DNA of 64,000 nt from Sphingomonas sp. OV641 (GTDB lineage Bacteria > Pseudomonadota > Alphaproteobacteria > Sphingomonadales > Sphingomonadaceae): the NCBI RefSeq assembly GCF_900109205.1, contig NZ_FNZB01000003.1:186001-250000 (forward strand), in the 5' to 3' direction. The position numbers and the translations under genes are program-made. The notes under the pieces were generated by a model, which was not told where the DNA came from, did not search any database, and was given only the letters and a program-made list of their open reading frames with translations. Shown piece after piece: positions 36,050-44,096 of this stretch. Positions within the stretch are counted from its first letter, which is position 1, and each line of letters begins with the position of its first letter.

Positions 36050-37375
36050 ATGAAGAAGACGATCCTGGCTGCAGCGATGATGGCGGCGGCCACGCCTGCT
36101 CTTGCGCAAACGGCACCGGCAGCCACTGCGGCTGCCGTCACCTATATTCACGCCGGCGCGCTGCTCGACCGACCGGGGCAGGCGCCGCGCGGCAACAGCA
36201 CGATTATCGTGCGCGACGGCAAGATCGCCGAGGTGCGGGACGGCTTCGTGCGGCCGGAAGCCGGCGCGAAGCTGGTGGCGCTGAACGACAAGTTCGTCCT
36301 GCCGGGGCTGATTGACCTGCACGTCCATCTGCTGGGCATCGGCGGCGACCCGATGCGGGCGCGCCTGACCGCGCTGAACACCGAAGTGGCGGATGACGTG
36401 CTGTACGGCGCGGGCAATGCGAAGGCGACGCTGAACGCCGGATTCACCACCGTGCGCGACCTTGGCGGCGAGCCGCGCAGCATTCGGGCATTGCGCGACG
36501 CGGTGGAGCGCGGCGATGTGATGGGCCCGACGATCGTGAATGCGGGCACGGCAATCTCCGTCACGGGCGGGCATGGCGATCCACTGAACGGCCTGGCGGA
36601 GCCTTATGCCCATGCCGTGGCGCAGACGGTGGACAATACCTGCGACGGGCCGGCGGATTGCGTGCGCGCGACGCGGCGGCAGGTTGGCCTGGGCGCGCAG
36701 GTGATCAAGATCACCGCGACCGGCGGCGTCCTGTCCAACGTGTCGGGCGGGCTGGGCCGCGCCTTCACGCCGGAGGAGATGAAGGCGATCGTCGACGCGG
36801 CACACGGGCTGGGCCGCAAGGTGGCCGCGCACAGCCATGCCGCGGAAGGGACCAAGGCCGCGCTGACGGCGGGTGTCGACACGATCGAGCATGGCAGCTT
36901 CATCGACGACGAGACCATCGCGATGTTCAAGAAGACGGGCGCCTATCTGGTACCGACCGAGATCGCGCCAGTCGCCGCGGTTGCGCAGGCGCGCGCGGGC
37001 ATGCTGCCGCCGGCGGTGCTGCCCAAGGCGGAGGCTGCTGCGGCCGCCATGCAGGAAAGCCATCGCAAGGCCTATAAGGCGGGCGTGAAATTCGCCTTCG
37101 GCACCGACAGCGGCGTTTCCAAACATGGCGACAATGGGCAGGAATTCGCGTTGCTGGTGGAAAAGGTGGGCATGACGCCGGCCGAGGCGATCCGAATCGC
37201 CACGGTGACGGCGGCCGAGGTGCTGGGGCAGGGCAATGCGATCGGCACGATCGAACCGGGCAAAACGGCGGACATCATCGCGGTGGATTCCTCGCCGCTC
37301 GCCGACGTGCGCCAGCTCGAGCGGGTGCGCTTCGTGATGCACAAGGGCGCGGTGGCCAAGCCGCTCGCCGAATAA
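36050..37375 (+). CDS. Exported amidohydrolase (imidazolonepropionase/prolidase-like)
   Basis: The 441-aa precursor has a signal peptide (MKKTILAAAMMAAATPALA) and a metal-dependent amidohydrolase domain. The first metal site is LIDLHVHLLG (HxH, about 88-97), then VIKITATGG (carboxylate-lysine position), VAAHSHAAEG, DTIEHGSFID and GTDSGVSKHGDN. Members of this subgroup act as Xaa-Pro dipeptidases or imidazolonepropionase-like hydrolases in the periplasm; sphingomonads keep several paralogues. The ATG follows GGGGGTAGGCG. The substrate is undetermined. Confidence 0.88.
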   Translation: MKKTILAAAMMAAATPALAQTAPAATAAAVTYIHAGALLDRPGQAPRGNSTIIVRDGKIAEVRDGFVRPEAGAKLVALNDKFVLPGLIDLHVHLLGIGGDPMRARLTALNTEVADDVLYGAGNAKATLNAGFTTVRDLGGEPRSIRALRDAVERGDVMGPTIVNAGTAISVTGGHGDPLNGLAEPYAHAVAQTVDNTCDGPADCVRATRRQVGLGAQVIKITATGGVLSNVSGGLGRAFTPEEMKAIVDAAHGLGRKVAAHSHAAEGTKAALTAGVDTIEHGSFIDDETIAMFKKTGAYLVPTEIAPVAAVAQARAGMLPPAVLPKAEAAAAAMQESHRKAYKAGVKFAFGTDSGVSKHGDNGQEFALLVEKVGMTPAEAIRIATVTAAEVLGQGNAIGTIEPGKTADIIAVDSSPLADVRQLERVRFVMHKGAVAKPLAE

Positions 37376-37388
37376 GGTTTGATCGCTC

Positions 37389-37413
37389 CGGCGGCTTCCC
37401 ATAGGAGCCGCCG
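37389..37413 (+). terminator. Weak terminator after the amidohydrolase
   Basis: An 8-bp stem (cggcggct with agccgccg, 37389-37396 and 37406-37413, nine-base loop) follows the stop. The T tract begins only about 11 nt later, so it may be a weak terminator. Confidence 0.4.
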
Positions 37414-37491
37414 CCGCAACTGATTTTCCAGTAACCGCGCCGCCCTCCTCGCAGCTGAGTCGGGCGGTGCTTCACATTTGGGGTTGAAACG

Positions 37492-37758
37492 ATGGCTGAG
37501 GAACGCGGCGAGGGCATGGGTGGCGGTCAGGTGGCGGCAGAGGAACTGCGCCTGCTGATCGAACGCGCCGAGCGCCTGGAAGAAGAGAAGAAGGGCATCG
37601 CCGACGACATCAAGGACGTGATGGCCGAAGCGAAGTCGCGCGGATACGATCCCAAGGCGATCCGCAAGATCATGTCGATCCGCAAGAAGAAGCGGGAAGA
37701 ATATCAGGAAGAGGAAATGATCCTCGAGACGTACATGCAGGCGCTGGGGATGCTGTGA
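37492..37758 (+). CDS. gapR: GapR/DUF2312 nucleoid-associated protein
   Basis: The 88-aa protein matches DUF2312: [58 protein letters not shown]. It is a charged coiled-coil followed by a basic motif. Caulobacter GapR, which has this domain, binds overtwisted AT-rich DNA and helps topoisomerases; the same family is known as UPF0335. The ATG at 37492 is plausible, with no strong ribosome-binding site. It stands between two exported-protein genes. The assignment rests on the family signature. Confidence 0.88.
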   Translation: MAEERGEGMGGGQVAAEELRLLIERAERLEEEKKGIADDIKDVMAEAKSRGYDPKAIRKIMSIRKKKREEYQEEEMILETYMQALGML

Positions 37759-37802
37759 GCATCGATCCGCAACTGTAACAATTCCGCCTTACGGCAGGTC
37801 GC

Positions 37803-38225
37803 ATGAAGCTTCTTCTCCCGCTCGCTCTCCTGCTCCTGCCGACTGCGGCCGCGCACGCCGATGAGGTCGCGCCCGGCAGTTTCTGCAGCCGCATGGCGGC
37901 CCAGTTCGACATGAAACCGGTGAAGTCGGCCACCGGCAAGCCGGCCTATGAGGCGCGTGCGCTCAAGGGGCTGGGCATGGCGCTGTTCGGCGGGTCGGCA
38001 ATGGTCACCATGATGATGAAGCCACCGGCCAGCGGAGACATCGGCGATCCGGCGCGCTACGGCACTGCCTGCGCCATGCAGGCCAATCGCCTCGCCTGCG
38101 CCCTGACCGGCCCAGCGGTGTTCGAGATGGCCGTTCGCGACCAGACCGCCAGCACCGAGATCCTCGCCGGAGAGGCGGCGGAGGTGAGCATGGCGAAGAA
38201 CCGCATCCGCTGCGAGGATCGCTGA
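37803..38225 (+). CDS. Hypothetical exported protein with cysteines
   Basis: The 140-aa precursor has a signal peptide (about 1-19, LLLPLALLLLPTAAAHA) and a small mature domain with four cysteines (FCSRMA, TACAMQ, LACALTG, IRCEDR). It therefore may be disulfide-stabilised in the periplasm. I do not recognise a family. It follows gapR by 44 bp on the same strand and may share its transcript. Confidence 0.7.
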   Translation: MKLLLPLALLLLPTAAAHADEVAPGSFCSRMAAQFDMKPVKSATGKPAYEARALKGLGMALFGGSAMVTMMMKPPASGDIGDPARYGTACAMQANRLACALTGPAVFEMAVRDQTASTEILAGEAAEVSMAKNRIRCEDR

Positions 38226-38268
38226 CCCTCATCGCACTTCGTTCGGCGAGGTCGCAGCGGCAGAGGCG

Positions 38269-39726
38269 TCAGGTCGCCTCAGCCGCTGCCGTGGTCCAGC
38301 CGAGCCGCGCAATGGTGATCGACCGCTTGCCCGACAGATCGGTGCGCGTGACGATCAGGTCGCGGCTTTCGATATAGCCCATCAGACGCCGTACGCGGCC
38401 GAGCGAGGACGTGCCGTAGGTTTCCGCCAACGCGGCATCGCTGGGGCAGGGCGCACCCTCCTTGGCGGCCTTGGCGACGAGCAGGAACGGGCCGACCATC
38501 TCGTCGGGCAGCGCGCCCGCCAAAGCGACCGCCTCGGCCCATTCGGGATCGGCGGTGTCGAAGATGCCGGCGCGGGCCGACGACAGCCGGCGGGTGAAAT
38601 CGCTAAGTTCGATGCCGGAACGCGACAGACCCTGCATCCGGCAGCGGACCTGAAAGTCCTGAAACAGCACGGACGCCGGGCGGCCAGCGGATTCGGGATC
38701 CTCGACGATCGCGCGCAGCACGTCGGCGATGATCGTGGACACCTCTTCATCCGATCGCTCTGGCTCGGGCGGGAGCGGCGCTGGCCGGGCCATTTCCGAG
38801 ATGAGCTCCTCCGCCGGCACGCGGCGCGGGCGGGCCTCGAAGGCCATCGGCAGCTGCGGCGCCGCCTCCGGCTCGGGCGCGGCGAAGATCAGGTCCTGAA
38901 GATCGGCCGGCGGCGCGGAGGGGAGCGGCGTGAGCTTGGGGCTGCCGGAGCGCGCGCTGGTCTCAACCGCGCCGATCTTTACCGTTTGCGGGCGCCGGCA
39001 GACCGCGGGGCCGAGCGCCAGGAACGTGCCGCGCGGGAGATCGCGGATCGTTTCCGCCTGGCGGCGCTCCATGCCGAGCAAATCGGCGGCGCGCGCCATG
39101 TCGATGTCGAGAAAGGTGCGGCCCATCAGGAAGTTCGAAGCCTCGGCCGCGACATTCTTGGCGAGCTTCGCCAGCCGCTGCGTCGCGATGACGCCGGCGA
39201 GGCCTCGCTTTCGGCCGCGGCACATGAGGTTGGTCATGGCCGACAGCGAGGCACGGCGCACGTCCTCCGCCACTTCGCCGCCGGTTGTGGGCGCGAACAG
39301 CTGCGCCTCGTCCACCACGACCAGCGCGGGATACCAATGTTCGCGTGGGGCATCGAACATCGCCGAAAGGAAGGTGGCGGCACAGCGCATCTGCCCCTCC
39401 GCCTCCAGCCCCTCGAGGCTCAGCACCACCGAGGCCCGGTGCTCGCGCAGCCGGCCGGCGATTCGCGCGATCTCGCGCTCCGAATAGTCGGTCGCCTCGA
39501 CCACGACATGGCCGTACGCCGGGCCGAGCGTAACGAAGTCGCCCTCCGGATCGATCACCACCTGTTGCACCTGCCCGGCCGACCGTTCGAGCAGTCGGCG
39601 CAGCAGATGCGATTTTCCCGAGCCCGAATTGCCCTGCACGAGCAAGCGGGTGGCGAGCAGTTCCTCAAGGTCGATCAGGACCGGCGCGCCCGAGGTGTCG
39701 GCGCCCATGTCCACGGCTATCGTCAT
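38269..39726 (-). CDS. HerA-like ATP-binding protein (DUF87), second copy
   Basis: The 485-aa protein has a P-loop GNSGSGKSH (residues 32-40), VIDPEGDFV, Walker B LVVVDEAQLFAP and a GLAGVIATQRLAKL segment typical of HerA/VirB4/FtsK-like ATPases. Downstream of the motor there is a 160-residue, proline/glutamate-rich region and a C-terminal part with winged-helix-like character (SSLGRVRRLMGYIESRDLIV). It lacks the N-terminal beta-barrel of the longer copy at 8895-10559. No nuclease partner is adjacent. It is divergent from yebC. Function is unknown beyond ATP-driven motor activity. Confidence 0.8.
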   Translation of the reverse strand: MTIAVDMGADTSGAPVLIDLEELLATRLLVQGNSGSGKSHLLRRLLERSAGQVQQVVIDPEGDFVTLGPAYGHVVVEATDYSEREIARIAGRLREHRASVVLSLEGLEAEGQMRCAATFLSAMFDAPREHWYPALVVVDEAQLFAPTTGGEVAEDVRRASLSAMTNLMCRGRKRGLAGVIATQRLAKLAKNVAAEASNFLMGRTFLDIDMARAADLLGMERRQAETIRDLPRGTFLALGPAVCRRPQTVKIGAVETSARSGSPKLTPLPSAPPADLQDLIFAAPEPEAAPQLPMAFEARPRRVPAEELISEMARPAPLPPEPERSDEEVSTIIADVLRAIVEDPESAGRPASVLFQDFQVRCRMQGLSRSGIELSDFTRRLSSARAGIFDTADPEWAEAVALAGALPDEMVGPFLLVAKAAKEGAPCPSDAALAETYGTSSLGRVRRLMGYIESRDLIVTRTDLSGKRSITIARLGWTTAAAEAT

Positions 39727-39803
39727 GCGGCCGCGTTTGGCCGATGTGCGGGAGTCGGCGCAAGGCTTGATGAAGCGGGGGCCGCGCGCGTATGGCCGCG
39801 CGC

Positions 39804-40547
39804 ATGGCAGGTCATTCCAAATTCAAGAACATCATGCACCGCAAGGGTGCGCAGGATAAGAAGCGTTCGGGCATGTTCTCGAAGCTGAGCCGCGAAATCA
39901 CCGTCGCGGCGAAGATGGGGCTTCCCGATCCCGACATGAACCCGCGCCTGCGCGCGGCGGTGAACGCCGCCAAGGCGCAGTCGATGCCCAAGGACAATAT
40001 CCAGCGCGCGATCGACAAGGCGAGCCGGGGCGACGCGGAGAATTACGAGGAAATCCGCTACGAGGGCTTTGGCCCCGGCGGTGTGAGCCTGATCATCGAG
40101 GCGCTGAGCGACAATCGCAACCGCACCGCCACCAATGTGCGCACCGCGGTGAGCAAGAACGGCGGCAATCTGGGCGCATCCGGATCGGTCAGCCATGGCT
40201 TCGATCGACTGGGGCTGATCAACTATCCGGCGAGCGTCGGTGACAGCGAAAAGGTGTTCGAGGCCGCGCTGGAGGCGGGCGCCGAGGATGTGACGTCGAG
40301 CGAGGACGGGCACGAGATCTGGACCGCGCAGGCCGACCTCCACGAAGTCGCCAAGGCGCTGGAGCCGGTGCTGGGCGAGGCGGAAAGCGCAAAGCTCGCC
40401 TGGCGGCCGCAGACGATGGTCGCGGTGGACGAGAGCGACGCGGCGACGCTGTTCAAGCTGATCGATGCGCTGGACGATGACGACGACGTCCAGCAGGTGT
40501 GGGGCAACTACGAAGTGTCGGACGAGGTGATGGCGAAGCTGGGGTAA
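39804..40547 (+). CDS. yebC: YebC/PmpR family transcriptional regulator
   Basis: The 247-aa protein starts with the canonical [21 protein letters not shown], and has [29 protein letters not shown] and [20 protein letters not shown]. YebC is a widely conserved three-domain protein, often next to ruvC as here; recent work ties it to translation of proline stretches, while older work ascribed DNA-binding to it. The ATG at 39804 is used in preference to one 12 bp upstream because MAGHSKFKN is the fixed start. Confidence 0.93.
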   Translation: MAGHSKFKNIMHRKGAQDKKRSGMFSKLSREITVAAKMGLPDPDMNPRLRAAVNAAKAQSMPKDNIQRAIDKASRGDAENYEEIRYEGFGPGGVSLIIEALSDNRNRTATNVRTAVSKNGGNLGASGSVSHGFDRLGLINYPASVGDSEKVFEAALEAGAEDVTSSEDGHEIWTAQADLHEVAKALEPVLGEAESAKLAWRPQTMVAVDESDAATLFKLIDALDDDDDVQQVWGNYEVSDEVMAKLG

Positions 40548-40778
40548 CCTCGGGCTATAAGCTCCTATCCTTCAGGGAAGGGTTGGGTGGGGCAGTGACG
40601 AGCGAACGTGAACTGCTCGATCGGGCGAAGGCGATGCGCGGCGATTCCGGTCGTGGGAGAAACGGCCTTGGCGGCACCTCTCCAACAGCGGCGTAGGTGA
40701 GAATATCGAGGGTGTGGTGCTGACGATTGTGAACGTCTTGAAGGATCAGCCCGATCGCTGGTCCGGCCCCCACCCCAA
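40548..40778. other. Gene-free stretch between yebC and ruvC
   Basis: No coding sequence is supported in this 231-bp interval. It ends at the repeat hairpin that overlaps the ruvC ribosome-binding site. I found no promoter with confidence. Confidence 0.4.
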
Positions 40779-40800
40779 CTCCTCCCCTGAAGGGGAGGAG
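40779..40800 (+). promoter_or_regulatory. Hairpin sequestering the ruvC ribosome-binding site
   Basis: A perfect 9-bp stem (40779-40787 with 40792-40800, loop tgaa) contains GGGGAGGAG as its 3' arm. That arm is the only Shine-Dalgarno sequence for ruvC, 11 nt before its ATG. The caccccaactcctcccctga sequence around it looks like a dispersed sphingomonad repeat, so a mobile palindrome may supply the ribosome-binding site. Confidence 0.6.
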
Positions 40801-40811
40801 CTTTCGTCGTC

Positions 40812-41312
40812 ATGATTATTCTTGGCCTTGATCCGGGACTTGGCACGACCGGCTGGGGGGTGATCGCGGCGGAGGGCAACCGGCTGCGGCATGTCGCCAA
40901 CGGGCAGATCAAGACTGATACGACCGCACCGCTGCCGCGGCGGCTGGCCAATCTTTACAGCGCATTGATCGACGTAATCCGTGCCGAGCGGCCGGACAGC
41001 GCGGCGGTGGAAGAGGTGTTGGGCAACACCAATGCGCAATCGACGCTGAAGCTGGGGCAGGCGCGCGGCGTCGTGCTGCTCGCGGGTGCCGGAGCGGGTC
41101 TGACCATCGGCGAATATCACCCCTCGACCGTGAAGAAGGCGGTGGTCGGCACTGGCGGCGCGGAAAAGCGGCAGATCCAGGCGATGATCGGCGTGCTGCT
41201 GCCGGGCGCCAAGGTTGCCGGGCCGGACGCTGCGGACGCGCTGGCGGTGGCGATCTGCCATGCGCATCATCAGGCGAGCGCAGCCGGCATGATGCGGCGC
41301 GCACAATTATAG
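40812..41312 (+). CDS. ruvC: Holliday junction resolvase RuvC
   Basis: The 166-aa protein is a full RuvC: catalytic acidic residues are D7 (MIILGLDPG), E67/E68 ([14 protein letters not shown]), and D139 and D142 ([12 protein letters not shown]). RuvC dimers cut Holliday junctions symmetrically after RuvAB migration. The ruv genes are split: ruvA follows after 167 bp, then a ParA-like gene, then ruvB. Translation initiates from a ribosome-binding site inside a hairpin. Confidence 0.96.
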   Translation: MIILGLDPGLGTTGWGVIAAEGNRLRHVANGQIKTDTTAPLPRRLANLYSALIDVIRAERPDSAAVEEVLGNTNAQSTLKLGQARGVVLLAGAGAGLTIGEYHPSTVKKAVVGTGGAEKRQIQAMIGVLLPGAKVAGPDAADALAVAICHAHHQASAAGMMRRAQL

Positions 41313-41479
41313 ACACGCACAACTGGCGGGCGGGGTGATGTCGTTCGCGGAACCTGAACCCCGGGGCATCATCAGGGATGATATTCACTCCGGGGCGACC
41401 TGTTGGCTGCGGATCCAAGTCCGGGGTGACGAAGGGGGAAGGGACCTGCTAACGCCGCTCGCATGACGGGGGCCGCACG

Positions 41480-42076
41480 ATGATCGCCTATCTCAAGGGC
41501 GTGCTTGCCAGCACCACCGCGGACCATGCGGTGATCGAGGTGAGCGGTGTCGGCTATCTCGTCGGCGCGTCCTCTCGCACCCTGACGGCGCTGGGGCCGG
41601 TGGGCGAAGCGGTAATGGTGCACACCGAGATGCTGGTGGGCGAGGATTTCCAGCGACTTGTGGGCTTTGCCAGCGCGGACGAGCGCGACTGGTTCCGACT
41701 GCTCACCGGCGTGCAGGGCGTTGGTGCGCGGGTGGCGCTGGCGATCCTGTCCGCGCTGGAGCCGGCCGAACTGAACCGAGCGGTCGCCGCGCAGGACAAG
41801 GCGATGGTGGCGCGCGCCAATGGCGTCGGGCCCAAGCTTGCCGAGCGGATCGTGCGCGAACTTAAGGACAAGGCGGGCGGGATCATCCTGGGGCCGGCCG
41901 CGGCGGCGCAGGTTGCACCGGTAGGGGCGGGCGCGGACGCGGTCTCGGCGATGCTCAATCTGGGCTTCCGCCCGGCTGAGGCGAGCGCGGCGGTAGCGGC
42001 TGCGGAAGAGGAGCTTGGGCCTGGCGCGACGCTGGACGCGCTGGTCCGGCTGGCCTTGCGAAAAGCGGCAAAATGA
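41480..42076 (+). CDS. ruvA: Holliday junction branch migration protein RuvA
   Basis: The 198-aa protein has the N-terminal OB fold ([28 protein letters not shown]), tandem helix-hairpin-helix motifs ([16 protein letters not shown] and [19 protein letters not shown]) and the C-terminal RuvB-contacting domain ([19 protein letters not shown]). RuvA tetramers bind the junction and load RuvB. It is preceded by a 167-bp gap with sequences similar to other repeats. Confidence 0.96.
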   Translation: MIAYLKGVLASTTADHAVIEVSGVGYLVGASSRTLTALGPVGEAVMVHTEMLVGEDFQRLVGFASADERDWFRLLTGVQGVGARVALAILSALEPAELNRAVAAQDKAMVARANGVGPKLAERIVRELKDKAGGIILGPAAAAQVAPVGAGADAVSAMLNLGFRPAEASAAVAAAEEELGPGATLDALVRLALRKAAK

Positions 42077-42241
42077 TGCGCCGCGCGACTTCCCGATGCG
42101 GGCAGATCGCGCTCACATGTCCGGGCGAACCGGCGCGGATGGTCGTTTGCCGCCGTCCTGATTGCCGGTGCCGCGGCGGCGCGCCGTTCATCGCGCGAGC
42201 GGGTGCCTGTGCCGCGACCACCGGCGAGGAGATCGAGCATC

Positions 42242-43012
42242 ATGGCTGAGCGCGCGACGAGCGGGCGAACGACGGCAGTCTACAGCCTGAAAGGCGGCGT
42301 GGGAAAGACGACGCTGGCGGTGAACCTGGCCTGGGCGTCCGCAACCTTGTCCGCGCGGCGCACCCTGCTGTGGGATCTCGACGGGCAGGCGGCGTCGACC
42401 TGGATCCTTGGTCACGATCCGCATGGGCGCGAGGCGGGAGCGGCGATCCGGCGTGAGGTGAACCCACGTCGCCTGGTGCGCAGCACCGCGATCGAGCGGC
42501 TGGACCTGCTGCCCGCGGATGCCTCGCTGCGCGAACTGGATGTCGCCTTTCGCGTGCTGGACAAGAAGAACCGGCTGGCGAGGCTGGTCGAGGAACTGGC
42601 GGGCGAATACGACCGTATCGTGATCGACTGCCCGCCCGGCCTGACCGACACGTCCGACCAGATCATGCGCGCGGCGGATCTGGTCGCGGTGCCGGTGATC
42701 CCATCCGCCTTGTCGCGCCGCGCACTGGACGAGATCGCGGCGCATGTCGGACGCAAAAAGGGGCCGAAGGTGACGCTGGCGCCCGTCTTCTCGATGGTCG
42801 ACCGTCGCCGCGCGGTGCATCGCGAGGCGCTGGACCAGCATCCCGACTGGCCGGTGATCCCGATGGCGAGCGCCTTTGAAGCGATGGCCGAGCGCCGCGC
42901 GCCGCTGGGCGCCTTCACCTCGCGCCAGGCGCCGGGCGTCGAGGCGGTGGCCGCCTTGTGGCAGCGGATCGAGGCGGCGCTGGCCGGCATGAAGAAGAGC
43001 GGCGGCGATTGA
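42242..43012 (+). CDS. ParA-like P-loop ATPase
   Basis: The 256-aa ATPase has the deviant Walker A SLKGGVGKTTLAVNLAWAS (about 15-33), the following switch-like LWDLDGQAASTWIL, and YDRIVIDCPPGLTDTSDQI as Walker B. It is a member of the MinD/ParA/Soj superfamily without an associated parB or centromere-like repeats. Lying between ruvA and ruvB, 165 bp after ruvA and 58 bp before ruvB, it is probably in the same transcript. Function is unknown. ParA-like proteins can segregate or position DNA or large complexes. Confidence 0.85.
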   Translation: MAERATSGRTTAVYSLKGGVGKTTLAVNLAWASATLSARRTLLWDLDGQAASTWILGHDPHGREAGAAIRREVNPRRLVRSTAIERLDLLPADASLRELDVAFRVLDKKNRLARLVEELAGEYDRIVIDCPPGLTDTSDQIMRAADLVAVPVIPSALSRRALDEIAAHVGRKKGPKVTLAPVFSMVDRRRAVHREALDQHPDWPVIPMASAFEAMAERRAPLGAFTSRQAPGVEAVAALWQRIEAALAGMKKSGGD

Positions 43013-43070
43013 GCGGGCAGGGTCAAAGGCATAGGCGGCGCGCCCGTGCGGAGCTAATGGCACATCAGCC

Positions 43071-44093
43071 ATGACCGATACCGACCGACTGATCACCCCG
43101 GCCCGCCGCGCCGAAGATGCCGATGCTGCGCTGCGCCCCAAGCGGCTGGACGAATTCGTCGGCCAGGCGGCGGCACGCGACAATCTGCGCGTGTTCATTG
43201 AAGCCGCGCGCACGCGCGGCGACGCGCTGGATCATGTGCTGTTCTTCGGTCCGCCGGGGCTTGGCAAGACCACGCTGGCGCAGATCGTGGCGCGCGAGAT
43301 GGGCGTCGGCTTTCGCGCCACATCGGGGCCGGTGATCGCCAAATCGGGCGATCTGGCGGCGCTGCTCACCAATCTCGAGGACGGCGACGTGCTGTTCATC
43401 GACGAGATTCATCGGTTGCAGCCAGCGGTGGAGGAGGTGCTGTACCCGGCGATGGAGGATCGCGCGCTTGATCTGATGATCGGCGAGGGTCCTTCGGCGC
43501 GCAGCGTGCGGATCGATCTTCCGCGCTTCACGCTGGTTGGCGCGACGACGCGGCAGGGGCTGCTGACGACGCCGCTGCGCGACCGGTTCGGCATCCCGAT
43601 CCGGCTGCAATTCTACACCGTCGAGGAACTGACCAGCGTGGTTACGCGTGCGGCGTCGCTGCTCGACCTGCATATCGCGCCGGACGGGGCGGCGGAGATC
43701 GCGCGCCGGTCGCGTGGAACGCCGCGTATCGCCGGGCGCCTGCTGCGGCGCGTGCGGGATTTCGCCAATGTCGCCGGTGTGGTGGAGGTGGACGCGGGCG
43801 CGGCCGACCGCGCGCTCAACCGGCTGGAGGTGGACAATCTGGGCCTGGACGCGATGGACCGCCGCTACCTGACAATGATCGCAGACATCTACCGCGGCGG
43901 GCCGGTGGGCGTGGAGACGCTGGCGGCGGGCCTATCCGAGCCGCGCGACACGATCGAGGAAGTGATCGAGCCGTATCTGATCCAGCTCGGCCTGGTCGCG
44001 CGCACGGCGCGGGGACGGATGCTGAACGCCGGCGGGTGGAAGCATCTGGGCCTCAATCCGCCGGCGGGCAGCCAGGATGGGCTGTTCGACTGA
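43071..44093 (+). CDS. ruvB: Holliday junction branch migration ATPase RuvB
   Basis: The 340-aa AAA+ ATPase has Walker [12 protein letters not shown] (about 60-70), Walker [10 protein letters not shown], the sensor-1 [10 protein letters not shown] and the arginine-finger region of [10 protein letters not shown], then the winged-helix C-terminal domain ([25 protein letters not shown]). It drives branch migration with RuvA. The stop codon is 3 bp from the convergent stop of the RTX gene. Confidence 0.97.
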   Translation: MTDTDRLITPARRAEDADAALRPKRLDEFVGQAAARDNLRVFIEAARTRGDALDHVLFFGPPGLGKTTLAQIVAREMGVGFRATSGPVIAKSGDLAALLTNLEDGDVLFIDEIHRLQPAVEEVLYPAMEDRALDLMIGEGPSARSVRIDLPRFTLVGATTRQGLLTTPLRDRFGIPIRLQFYTVEELTSVVTRAASLLDLHIAPDGAAEIARRSRGTPRIAGRLLRRVRDFANVAGVVEVDAGAADRALNRLEVDNLGLDAMDRRYLTMIADIYRGGPVGVETLAAGLSEPRDTIEEVIEPYLIQLGLVARTARGRMLNAGGWKHLGLNPPAGSQDGLFD

Positions 44094-44096
44094 TCG

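Noticed and set aside
42242..43012. ParA as part of a chromosome partitioning locus
   Set aside because: No parB and no parS-like palindromes (tgtttcacgtgaaaca) are seen nearby.
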